Shown piece after piece: positions 12,086-22,300 of a stretch of 64,000 bases of DNA (within the stretch, counting starts at the first letter, position 1; each line of letters starts with the position of its first letter). The DNA is taken from assembly GCA_002633005.1 (NCBI GenBank), contig NMRA01000349.1, positions 60,001-124,000 on the forward strand. Direction: 5' to 3'. This DNA comes from Phoronis australis. Lineage: Eukaryota; Phoronida; Phoronidae. The notes under the pieces were generated by a model, which searched no databases, was not told where the DNA came from, and was given only the letters and a program-made list of their open reading frames with translations. The translations under genes were made by a program, and so were the position numbers.

Positions 12086-12691
12086 TCAGATACCTTCCTG
12101 GATTATGGACTTGATCGTTGAGACAATCCCATCATAATTTTTCGCATTTCCAGCCGATAGTTTACCAGAATTATAAATTTGCCAGACTCCACTGCGTTTG
12201 CACATGGAGCACATTACAACTGCTTGAGAATGACGAGCGTGTTTGAAAGATGTCGAACACAGATCTTTGTGTATGTCTGAAGCTTCATAAAACTTTAAAC
12301 TAGGGTTTGGGTAACGTGAAATGTTTGGTGAACTCCATGCGCTGAGTGTGAAAAATAAATGGGTTATGTTTTGTGACATTTCTTTCAATTTGACATTTAT
12401 TGTATGATGACCTATTCTTTTTTGGTCGTCCATTTTGTCACCTGAATGTCGTATCGCTTGATTTTTTCTGTGCCCATAATCAACTACAAATAACAAGTTT
12501 GTGCCACTAAATGCGAGGCATGATGCATCAAGGTAGTCTCTACCAGAAGACGGATACCCCCAGAACAAATCAAAGATAACGTGATTAAACTGGTCGGGAA
12601 TAGCGTACAGTAAGACCACGAGATGCAGTGTCTGGTGAGCTTGTATGCCGTAGTCTTGCAGTTGTGCTAGGGTGCCATTTTTTCTTTGAAC
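12086..12691 (-). CDS. Exon 3 of RING-UBL-TerD gene
   Basis: Opens after CATTTCAG with VQRKNGTLAQLQDYGI, completing the ubiquitin-like fold, then the whole TerD domain to a TGA at 12088-12086. This exon aligns end to end with 227-844 and 63500-64000. Confidence 0.9.
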   Translation of the reverse strand, partial: VQRKNGTLAQLQDYGIQAHQTLHLVVLLYAIPDQFNHVIFDLFWGYPSSGRDYLDASCLAFSGTNLLFVVDYGHRKNQAIRHSGDKMDDQKRIGHHTINVKLKEMSQNITHLFFTLSAWSSPNISRYPNPSLKFYEASDIHKDLCSTSFKHARHSQAVVMCSMCKRSGVWQIYNSGKLSAGNAKNYDGIVSTIKSIIQEGI

Positions 12692-14780
12692 CTGAAATGG
12701 ACAACGATCTATCAGAATTATTACACCACGGGAGACACAAATCCCATATAAACAACGATAACCATCCCCTAAACGTTTGCTCTTGTAGTTCTTAGTTTTT
12801 ATCCCACAATATTAGCACCAAATGGCAGATACAACCGTGTAATAATCCATTAAGTTATCTCACTAGTGAGATAACGATTTGGCGGGAAACCGAGGACGGA
12901 GTCGAACCCCGGACCTTGAGTTTGTTGGTCGCCGACCTTAACCACTACACCACGTAGCGGCTGACGTCATCAAGAGTGAAAATAGAATACTTAAATGAGC
13001 ACGCGCAATAATCGCATGTTCAACAAACCGCATTGTACTGTACGTATACTCTACGAAAAATAAGACACATAATTTCCATAAAAATGACATCTTAATTCAA
13101 TGAAATATTTCTCTCATGTCCTCTTACTTGTAAATCACCGATCTCCAGTTTGAATGCGGGTATCGTGTCGTCAGGATCTTTGGCTTGAGAATTATATTCA
13201 GTTACCAGTGGTAACCTACTTTAGCAGACGATAATTTCCCGGTCGAAGCTTAGCGTGAAGAAAACGTGTTTTAAGCTATAATAGTTGGTAAACCTTACTT
13301 TATAAATTCAATTTATTTCTATAATATTTAAGTTTTCAATTGGTTTTGAGTAAAAGCAATATTTGACAAAAATAACCGGGCTTTTCTTAAAAGGTCACGA
13401 CCTCCGACCCCGGCCTCTGACATAGAAAGTAGTTACAAAGCCGTGGAGAGTCAGAAAAGGTAAATCGATTCATTGCAATGTTTCTCGTTTAGTATGTGGT
13501 ATAAATAGATTATTACATGTTCTCAGCCGTTATCCCCCTTATCTAGAGCCCACGTGGATTTTGGAGAATTATCACCCTCGGGGCTGACGCCCCTCGGGCG
13601 ATAATTCTCCAAAATCCACTCGGGCTCTAGATAACGGGGGATAACGACTTCGCCATGTAATAATCTATATTTATCAATAGCTGAAAAGCGTTCAACGCAT
13701 AATTGGCTGCGCACCAGCCGCGGCGTTTTGACTACAGGAACACTGTTGTAGATAGTGAACATACGACATCGAGTCTCTCATTTCAAGATGAGCACGAGGA
13801 CTTTAGGGACTCCCACGCCCAAAGCCGACTTTACGCTATTATATCCGATTAGAATAAGCTAGACGCCATTGAAAAGTGAAAACCTGAAAACAAACCGACT
13901 TCACATTGATTCGAACATATCCGCATGTCTACAGAAAGTGGAACTTACGTCAACATCCTTGCCGTTGAACAACAGTAGCTGTTTAGACTCCTCGTGACCT
14001 TGTCTCTGAAGGATGATCTGTTTTAATTGCAGTATAGTCATTGAAGGGTTAAATGGCACGAAGATACTTTCCCCCGTCAACGTTGAAATTCGAATGTTGG
14101 CTTCAGTATCGCCGCTAGGTTCGGGGGCGCTGAACTCAACGTTGTAGGTGGGGAAGAGATAGGCAAGCCTTAGTTGAATGTCTTTGATAGCTGGTGACTC
14201 GGGGGTCACTTGGGCAGCGCAGTTCATGTCCGGACATTCTGGCTTCGAATGGACACTCTTGACCACACACTACAACAGGAAGGTGCTTTACAAGCAAGGT
14301 TTTGTTTACGTTTATTGATTTAGGTATGAAATCCCTTTTAGAATTGCCCTCAAAAAGCTAACGAAATATATTTTCCACACAAAGGTATACGCTTCACGAA
14401 AGGCTAGTCTCCTTTAGTCTAACGCATGGTAGTCCCAAGTTGGCGAAGCCGTTTATGTTGTGATGTACCTGAGAAAATATACATTGCAAATTGCGAACTT
14501 AATGGGATTGTATGTTTTCGACTTAAAATCCGATTAGAAATGCTACTTGTAGTAAACTACTTTCATTCAGCCCGGGTATCGTCGCTCCATTTTCATCACA
14601 ATCGTATTTTGCCGGGAATACTTTAAAACACGTTTGTTGAAAACATGTTGTGAAATAATTTGGAAACCGTTACATACTTACTCTCATACACGCACGTGAT
14701 ATATGATCACATTTTTCTGTCAGTGGCTCCGGGGGAAATTCTTTTGACAGTTTCTCTATTCCGCATATAAAACACTTCAT
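12086..14780 (-). CDS. RING-like finger + ubiquitin-like + TerD protein, 341 aa, three exons (TerD copy 2)
   Basis: Exons 14780-14682, 14269-13949 and 12691-12086 join in phase 0 with clean GTAAGT donors and AG acceptors, giving 33+107+201 residues. Residues 3-50 hold eight zinc-ligand candidates in RING order: C3-x2-C6, C24-x-H26, C31-x2-C34, C45-x4-C50 (the last pair is wider than the usual x2). Residues about 90-168 are a ubiquitin-like fold ending QDYGIQAHQTLHLVVLL; it continues straight on without a di-glycine, so it is not a processed modifier. Residues about 172-335 are a TerD domain with LDAS (194-197) and HSGD (222-225), equivalents of the bacterial calcium-binding loops. An acceptor (TTTTCAG) sits 8 bases upstream of the ATG, so a 5' UTR exon probably exists further right. 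The architecture suggests a ubiquitin-pathway factor whose TerD part senses or binds something; that is inference. Confidence 0.85.
12854..12875. repeat. Perfect 22-bp palindrome
   Basis: GTTATCTCAC followed by its exact reverse complement around TAGTGAG, directly next to the tRNA-like sequence within intron 2 of the TerD gene. It may mark a SINE boundary. Confidence 0.7.
12881..12960 (-). repeat. tRNA-derived SINE head or tRNA pseudogene
   Basis: Read on the minus strand it contains an A-box-like GTAGTGGTTAAGG and a B-box GGTTCGACTCC at tRNA-like spacing. Acceptor ends do not pair and the T stem has a mismatch, so it is not an intact tRNA gene. It lies in intron 2 of the RING-UBL-TerD gene. 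Confidence 0.65.
13370..13675. repeat. Hairpin-family repeat with near-palindromic arms
   Basis: The left part matches the repeat at 9960-10114. Then 13506-13584 and 13589-13670 form inverted arms of about 79 bp, roughly nine tenths identical, separated by only a few bases (TGAC). Each arm runs TAGATTATTACATG ... TTATCTAGAGCCC ... TGGATTTTGGAGAATTATC. This gives a long hairpin inside intron 2 of the TerD gene. Confidence 0.85.
13949..14269 (-). CDS. Exon 2 of RING-UBL-TerD gene
   Basis: Opens after GTTGTAG with the codons for CVVK and ends GAC|GTAAGT. It carries the last zinc ligands, a linker and most of the ubiquitin-like beta-grasp fold through LLLFNGKDVD, which corresponds to the LIFAGKQLED part of ubiquitin. 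Confidence 0.85.
14682..14780 (-). CDS. Exon 1 of RING-UBL-TerD gene
   Basis: Starts at ATG 14780-14778, encodes the first six zinc-ligand candidates except C34 (C3, C6, C24, H26, C31), and ends AGA|GTAAGT. C34, C45 and C50 are supplied by exon 2, so the finger is complete only after splicing, which supports the exon join. Confidence 0.8.
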
Positions 14781-14788
14781 ATTGCAGG

Positions 14789-15342
14789 CTGAAAATAAAC
14801 CATGGTTTAGTACATTCCTGTGCTGTACTCAAAACAAAAATTGCATCGCAAGCAGGTAAAATCTATAACTGCTCGATATTATTTGATGTCACCAACTGAT
14901 GCTGGGTGTTGACGACTTTAATAAGTGTCAGCCATTGTTTTGTAACTTTCACTAGACTGGCCAACGCTTAAACTTATTTGTCCCCTGCTTATATGTAGTT
15001 GTCAAGGTGCTTGACTAAAGCACTTTGGGGTTTAAAAACATTACCACGCTTTTTCAGTCATGAAACTCTGAAACGTATTTCTCGAGTCGCTCATGATTTC
15101 AATGATTTTGTTAGTAAAAAAGTAAATGACCTTATTTGATTTTAGTTTTAGACATCTAATTAACGCGCGAAATGCAGCTTAAAGATGTTTGCCACCTGTT
15201 ACGTCATTGCAGGCCAGTAGCAAGGTAAAATTTCACTCTGGGGGACACATCTAAATGCGACATCTTTAAACTTTACTGCCTGCCAGGTAGGTATCGTTTT
15301 CTTCCCCTTGTCCTCCCAAATTTTGTTCTGTTGCCACCACTT
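14789..15342. other. 5' flank of the RING-UBL-TerD gene
   Basis: Should hold the promoter or a 5' UTR exon of the minus-strand gene. No TATA box or initiator that I would defend. Confidence 0.35.
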
Positions 15343-15583
15343 CATGCGCGCACCCAGCCTTTAATATGTCAGGCTCGATTTTTTCCGACGACGTGGACCT
15401 TTTACTGACAAAAAAGCCCGAAGTACTAAAAAAAATTTTAAAAAAATAAAACGGGGTAGCACGTCCAGGGCTGTGAATTGTGCGTTTACGCCTTTTCAGT
15501 GGATTTTTGTCTCGTTTTCTCGGACTTTTTGTTTCTCCGAGGCGGACCTTTTTGTCCACTTCGCCAAATGGGGGGACTCTTTT
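15343..15583. mobile_element. Second copy of the MITE at 2955, truncated at an assembly seam
   Basis: Begins CATGCGCGCACCCAGCCTTT like the first copy and stays colinear through GGACCTTTTTG and TTCGCCAAATGGG, then stops at the 'n' of 15584 without the closing inverted repeat. An A-rich expansion lies near 15430-15452. Confidence 0.7.
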
Positions 15584-15584
15584 N

Positions 15585-15692
15585 ACATAGAAAGTATTTA
15601 CAAAAGCCGAGGCGAGTCGGGAAAGGTAGTTCGATTCACTGCAATGTTCATCGTTCAGTATGTGGTATAAATAGGTTATCACGTATACTCAG
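15585..15692. repeat. 108-bp block identical to 10007-10114
   Basis: From ACATAGAAAGTATTTAC to CACGTATACTCAG the two stretches match base for base as far as I can check. It starts right after the single 'n' and diverges abruptly after 15692. Confidence 0.85.
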
Positions 15693-18600
15693 CATGCACT
15701 TTCATCCTCGTCAAGTTCGCATCTCTCCAATTTCCACTCTCCACTCTGTCACTGAAGTGTCTGGACTTTGCTTAGACTGTTTGGGCAGCAAGTGATATAG
15801 AGTTTCCGAAACTTCGCCAAAATTCGCTGAAGCATTAATTTCTTAAGTTTTGTAGTTAAAATGCAGGATTTACTACTAAAGAGACTAAAATTCCGCCTTC
15901 CGTCAAGAAATAATTGACTGTTTGTTCTTGCTCAAGATAACGCCTGATAAGTTCGCTTGACACGGCGTGTCATTTTGTGCACCGAGTATGGACTCAAGCA
16001 CTTCCGAACTGGCACTTTTTCCATGACCTAGAAATCATTCTTCACCTAAATGAGGAAGACGAGGGACCGAGCTTTAATCATTGTATAGTAATCGAAATTT
16101 ACTAACTCAAAATTTCGAATTCATGATCATACGGTCATGTGATGTGGCCAACAGGGAGCGTGCAAACTGGACGTAAATGTTTGTAACTCATAATTATTTT
16201 TGTCATTTTCCGTCCTACTTTTCAGTGAACTCAAGATAACTGTTTGTTGTTCTTTGCTCCTGTACATTATGGTTTGCGCATATGAGTTCTAGTCCATGCA
16301 AGTTGGCCCTCAATGACCCCTAGATTCGAGCTCTAAGTTCAAGTAAAAACTGAAAATTTTCGAGTTCACACTCCAACACCCTTTCAAGTAAATCATACTA
16401 TAAGTTACTCGAGTACGGCATGATACACACTTATGCTGAGTTAGCAAATTGCACAAATAATTTCAATTTCGTTTACAAAAATTATACCCCAGGTCCAGTG
16501 GTTTTATAACGGATAATGGTGTAAATCCAAAGTTATCTTTTGAAAACCACGGTTGGGTTTGTTACCGCTCTTGTAAATTTGTGTTTTATATATTTTTAAG
16601 TGATTCCCGAAGTCGCACGCACACAGATGCCAAACGAGCACCCGAAGACAGATGGGCGACGCAGTACCATAGCCCACGGGCCAGGGAGATTTAGACCCTT
16701 CCTTAAAATAATGTTAAAGATTTTGCACTTCACTAAAAAGTCATAGAAACTTATTTACGACTGACAATATTTTGAACTCTTTGAATCTGAAAAAGTCAGA
16801 CAACCAGTGACATGTACTCGGCCATAATCCCATCTCACTGACCGTCTGACCTACACAGAAAGTATTGTACGTAAAACTGTCTTTTCATGCATCGTGTCTT
16901 CCTCATAACCATCTTCAAAATAACTACTGTTCAATTGTAATCCTTTGTCATATAAAACCACAAGAACTGTTGTTTTTCTGCAATTCCTCTTTGGCTCATT
17001 TATGACACTTTGCTTTACGAATACTACGGTGGTGGGAAACTGGGAACAGCAGACCGTCTCAGTCACCACACCTTTTTCGAAGAAATCATTAACGCACAAC
17101 CTATATCCTACAACTAATACTAATAAAAAGCAGGTAAAGGAAGAATACCGAAATGAGCATCTAAAGAAAACGCTAGAAGTTGTATAAATCGAGCTACTTA
17201 CGTTTATCGGCATTGATTCTGTGATAGCAGTGGAACTAAAACATTTGTACTTTACAAACGACAAGGAGAAACTATGTTTTCCGCCCAACCGACGTAGATT
17301 GAACCTGCTGCCTGACTAGCAACATATAGGTCACAAAGACCATAAAGCCACCGTGTTTTGATGCACAAAAGAACACCACGAAAAAATATTCTTTTGTTTT
17401 CAAGATGACTTTTTCTGCATATCTTTTCGCTATTTCGATTTGATCATCGTTTTGAAATTTTATTGAAATAAGCTTAGTATCAATTATTAATGACAGCAAA
17501 TGACGTCATTGTATTGGAGCTTTCGTTACTACATAAGCGAGTAAGCCGCAGACAAGGTGTTCTTTGAAAGCGCTCTACTGCAGTGAAAGGTGTTGCTTTA
17601 TTACATTTAAAATGAAAGAAGTTCTTACAACTTAAATGTTTTTGATAGACAGACTAGGTACAGGAAACCGATAGGTACGTAACAATTACTACTAAGTGTG
17701 ATAAATTTTAGCCCTCAACGTTACACGTGGACAGTGCCTCAGTAGCTGTAGGAAAATGACTGGGTACACGCAGGACGCGGCCACGGAATGTCAATGACAC
17801 TATATACAACCTGTTATGTTGTGTGAGGATCACCTATAGCTATGACTTTTCCTCATAACAGCATCATTAAGGTTCGTGGATTTTCAAGAAGTATTAGGTT
17901 AGTCTACTTTTTCTTTACTGACCTATACTTAGGTCGGTCGATGACGAGCAATACAACTACGGTTAGTTCCTGGCAACAGCCGGTTCGAGGTTTTAGATTA
18001 GCTGGACTCCGCTGGTGAATCTCTTTTTCTTTGTCACCTTCCGTTTCCCTGTGCGTTTCTTATTGTCCTCCCCGAGCTCCCCAACTATATCGTGGAGGCG
18101 TTTAGAGACCAAACTTGTCCTACGCAAGAGACGTACACTATGCCTAAGATAGGTAGAAAACGATCTTCTGACTTTTTGCGTCTAGATTTTTTCAGTTCTA
18201 GTGTACACTCATTAAAAATGTAATTTACTGCGAGTTACGTGTCTTGCGGAGGATGTAGGGAACTCGGTTCATTTCGAAGAAATTATGTGTTGCGTACATG
18301 TATTTATTGATTAGGACACGATAAGCCGTACAGTGCCGTGATTGGTTAATTTTGGGAAGAATTATATCTTGTTTCATCAGTGAGGGGTCACGGGGATTTG
18401 TGATATGTTTGTACAATGTTTTGTTACATTTTAAGTAAATATGATAAAATCCATAGTTTATTACAGTAATAACATTCCTGTCTGATTTTCAACAAAATTA
18501 TACTATGAACAGTAATTATTTCGAGAACCGAACGTGATTGCCGAGAACCGAGGCTACAAAAAGGAAACTGGCCCAAATTGAAAAAAATGAAACCGTTGCA

Positions 18601-19301
18601 GCCCTAATAAATAGCTATGGCAATTTTCGCTCAGACTCGTGGCAAAGATATTTTACTACTATGTGCAACTATTTCTCCTATAGTATCTGTTTTATTTCCA
18701 CGCTTTATTTGACAAGCCTGGAACCTCGTGTGCCGTGTTCAGTCGCTTGTGATACATGAACACGCTCGTTAGTTTCCGTGCGCAATTCTATTTTACTAAT
18801 GTACACAACAACGTCACAAGAAATGGACGAACTTTGTATTGAACGGGATTGGTGGTGAGCCTCATAAAGGAAATTTCGAAGAAATCACGTGACATCTATT
18901 ACGCTTAAAAATGAAAATCTTCAATCAAGTATTTCTTGGAAGAATGTTGCCGAAGAAACACATTACGGTGGCATTATAGATTATGGTGAATATAGTCGTC
19001 GAAAAGGTTGTACCGTTGAAGTGTCAACAAATCCAAGATTTGATTTATACCACTTACCATTACACGAAATTGGTCTATTTTTTTCAAATTGGAGGTTATT
19101 TCAGGTCTTGAAAGAACTGACAATTCGTTTTCCAATTTTGAGTTACACGTGAGTGTCAACAAGGAATAGTTTCTGAATCTAATGAAGCACCCCTTCCTTA
19201 AAAAATTCTGTGGATGATGCTAGTACACGATGACTTAAGTCAAATTTACATTTCAGCTGTGTTAGCATGTAATCAGCGCACGAACAGGAACACAAACTGA
19301 A
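15693..19301. other. Intergenic, between TerD copy 2 and the RNF213-like gene
   Basis: Open frames at 16851-17288, 17272-17499 (minus), 16945-17187, 18538-18759 and 18889-19152 (plus) show no family features that I recognise. The last 500 bases must hold the promoter or 5' UTR of the RNF213-like gene, but no motif is clear. Confidence 0.4.
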
Positions 19302-19329
19302 ATGGCGAGTGAACAAGGGGCTCCATTTG
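19302..19329 (+). CDS. Exon 1 of RNF213-like gene (start codon)
   Basis: ATG with G at -3 and G at +4, encoding MASEQGAPF and the first base of a glutamate codon, then a strong GGTAAGTT donor. Phase 1 fits exon 2, whose first two bases AG complete GAG. The choice rests on phase, donor quality and the exact total length; a transcript would settle it. Confidence 0.6.
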
Positions 19330-22300
19330 GTAAGTTATTCGAATATGTCAGTTGTTGGTCAACTTTATATGAGGTAAAGCCTACATTGAATTAATTAGCA
19401 AGACCTACTGTATATGTTGAAAATCGATGCTGGTGATTCGAATTTCAAATTTCAAAAAAAATATTTTCCTTGTATTTCCGTAAGTCGTGAAGTCGTGTTT
19501 GCGCAGATTTGAAATCTGATGTTAGATTAGACCATACACTGTACATGCACCGCCAACTCCGTACATTTTCAATGGACGAAATCTGTGATGTTACGCACCA
19601 TGATGTCATTCACTAGCGACACCTGGCAGATATAGCACGTTTTCCTTCCGGCAACTACGTCGTCTGCTCATCATAGTCATTTCGTCAGGATTGGGCGATT
19701 TTGCCCAACTCACACCCGTGTTTCAATAAATTGAACGCTCGGAAAACGTTAACTTTGTTAAGCTTATATTAATACTCCAGAAATAACTACACCAGGCCTA
19801 CTCATTACCAATCTGGCACTTCAACAGAAGTTTACATACTTAACAGCAACTGGACGTTTCATTTTAAGCTCGAATACACTTCGGTGTAATATTGGCAGAC
19901 CTTGAACAGCATTTCAATGCCGAAATAATGTTTTTCGTTGTGTTAGACAGTTAAATAGATGAAAGAGTTTCCCGTCACAGTACACTAACCGGAAGCTGAG
20001 TTTGCTATGTTTAGAGGGTGGCGCTTCCTCTAGGATATTTCGTAAGAAAATGTCGGAGTTGCGAATCTGTTGTCTCTAATGTATGAAAAGACGGAGTAGG
20101 GAGACCGGGGTAAGTCTCCCACTTTTCGGAAAAGCTGCCGTACAGTGGAAGCTGTTAATGCCAGGTTTATTGATATTTGTCAGCTTTACAAATTCTTATT
20201 ATCTGAAATATGGCATTCTTTAAACGATTATACGAAAAATTGTGTAAATGTAATGTCAGTTTAAACCAACGGAGCTCAAAGCGGTGAACTCGACGCGGGC
20301 CGGGACGAGTTTGATCACTACAGCATCCTTTATATAATGGCCATTTTGATATTTACAAGAAAATTTTTAAAGCTGTATTTCCTCCTCTTTAGATGATTAC
20401 AAAAACAAAATCTTATTAGGCCTTTTACTCTCGTAACATTAGTCTATTGTTTGCAACCGTTGAGATGACAACCATTTTTGAATTTTGTGTGTTTTGAAAT
20501 ACTAGCAGTCAGACTTGGCTTTTTATAACTGATTTGTGCAAATATATTGCATTAGTTTTGCTCGGCGTTTGTGTTGTTGAAAAGGCTATTTTGATGTGTG
20601 TGTACACGAGTTACCGTGGCAACTATCTTTGGATTATGCAAATTGTTCTACGTATTGTTATATATCTTTGAAGAAAGGACTATACTAAAGCAAATGGGCA
20701 TTTTAAATGCTTTAAATTTCGTTTTTCTCTGGCGTTCGCAGATTAACTTATTGTTGCAATGCTAGGGATGGCCCCTAAACTGCTTTGAGCATGGCTGCCA
20801 GCTTCTAACATGAGTGCCATCAAGCTTAAAGCTCAGGGTTTCAACAAAGAGTCACTCCAATTACATGTATGGTTGCCTGTTTCTATAATGACTTTCCTCT
20901 CAAACCTGAAATTGATGATTTTAAATGATAAAATATTGGATACTGTGGCAACAGTGCATGTTTCAGCTTGATTTACCTTACTAAGTTGAGCATGGTTGAG
21001 AACTTATAACATGACTTTGCAATAAAACCTGATTTTGGCTGCCTGACCACCGCTTCGCACAAATAACATGAAAGCGTGATGCAAAACCCGTGTAAATACA
21101 TTAAATTTTTAACCTAAAAAGTTATTATAATGCATAATTGCCCAGTTCCAGACACATTCCACCGAGTTTGCTCCCCGGCACATGTTATCGTTTTCGTGTC
21201 TGCCCATTTCCGCTAACCGTTGAAATAATCTTCATGAAAGTTTGCATTTTTATCGTTTTCGTTTCTGTCCGCCCCATCTGAAAATCGTTGTGAGAATCAT
21301 CATGTCCCCCTCAAATTCAGTTCTAACCAGTTTCGTAGTTAACTGGTCTGTGTTACCGATGTCCGCGTTTTCTTCGTATACATGTATAATCAGTGAGAAG
21401 AAAGTGTGACCAAAGTACGTTGTTTCCAAGCATATCCAAGATTTCGCTTCAGCATTTGTTCAGTCTTTGCATTTTTGCCTTCATGTCTCCTTAGAGCGAT
21501 TCCATATCGAACTAAATACTAGAGAAACTCAATGATCAAAGCAAGAGTATAACGGCTTGTGTTTTGCGTTTGTGTCGGTGTCTTGTTAGTTAGTGTAACA
21601 TACTCCTGGTGCAACTTAAAGCGGCATTAACCCCTGGTTTTAGTCATGAAAACGAGCTTTGACTTAACGTTGTAAAATTGGCCTTGTCTTGTTCCTTACT
21701 CAGTTTAGAAGTGATTTCTGGGCTCAGAGAGAACTGACAATTTCTTTTTTCTTCACGGCAAAGTTGCAAAAATTTAGGCCCCAGCTACTAGAATTTTCAT
21801 AAGCTTCGTTTGAAGAAATAACAGAATGCCAGTTCTTTCAAAAACACTAAAATCATTGGCTAAGGAACAACTTTGATCGTAAAGAGAAGTGACCCAAATC
21901 AGAACTCTTATTTTACTGATAACATATTTCCACATTAAGCCGCATCCTTTCCATGAGCTTTTAAGCTTCCCAACCGCCTTCTTCCACTTCCAGGCGTGCG
22001 TGTGAATTAATGCTCGGTCTAAACTCGGTATATGGATAAGGTCCCATTTTGAAAACTGTTGTACGAATATGAAAACGTGCTGTATCATTCTTTTCGTTGC
22101 AGTTCAAACACTGAAATCGATCAATTCAGGTCGTCTAAAATAGTCGCTACAGTGTGCCAAACACTTTTTGAAATTTGAAACTTCAAGGAGTTGTCTTTGT
22201 CTTCAAATAATGCTGCCTGTTTGGAAACTGACATGGATTATAAAGTTCTGGCGTTTTGTTGCCGCTAGAGTCGCCCCGGTATTTCTTTTGTTTTTATCAA

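Noticed and set aside
12881-12960. Functional tRNA gene
   Set aside because: Acceptor ends do not pair, the T stem has a mismatch and no convincing anticodon arm forms; a SINE or pseudogene fits better.
16851-17499. Minus-strand open frames with hydrophobic stretches
   Set aside because: No family features, no supporting splice structure, and compatible with chance frames in AT-rich sequence.
18889-19152. 87-residue plus-strand frame just upstream of the RNF213-like start
   Set aside because: No recognisable family, and a stop separates it from the ATG at 19302; no donor found that would join it in phase.
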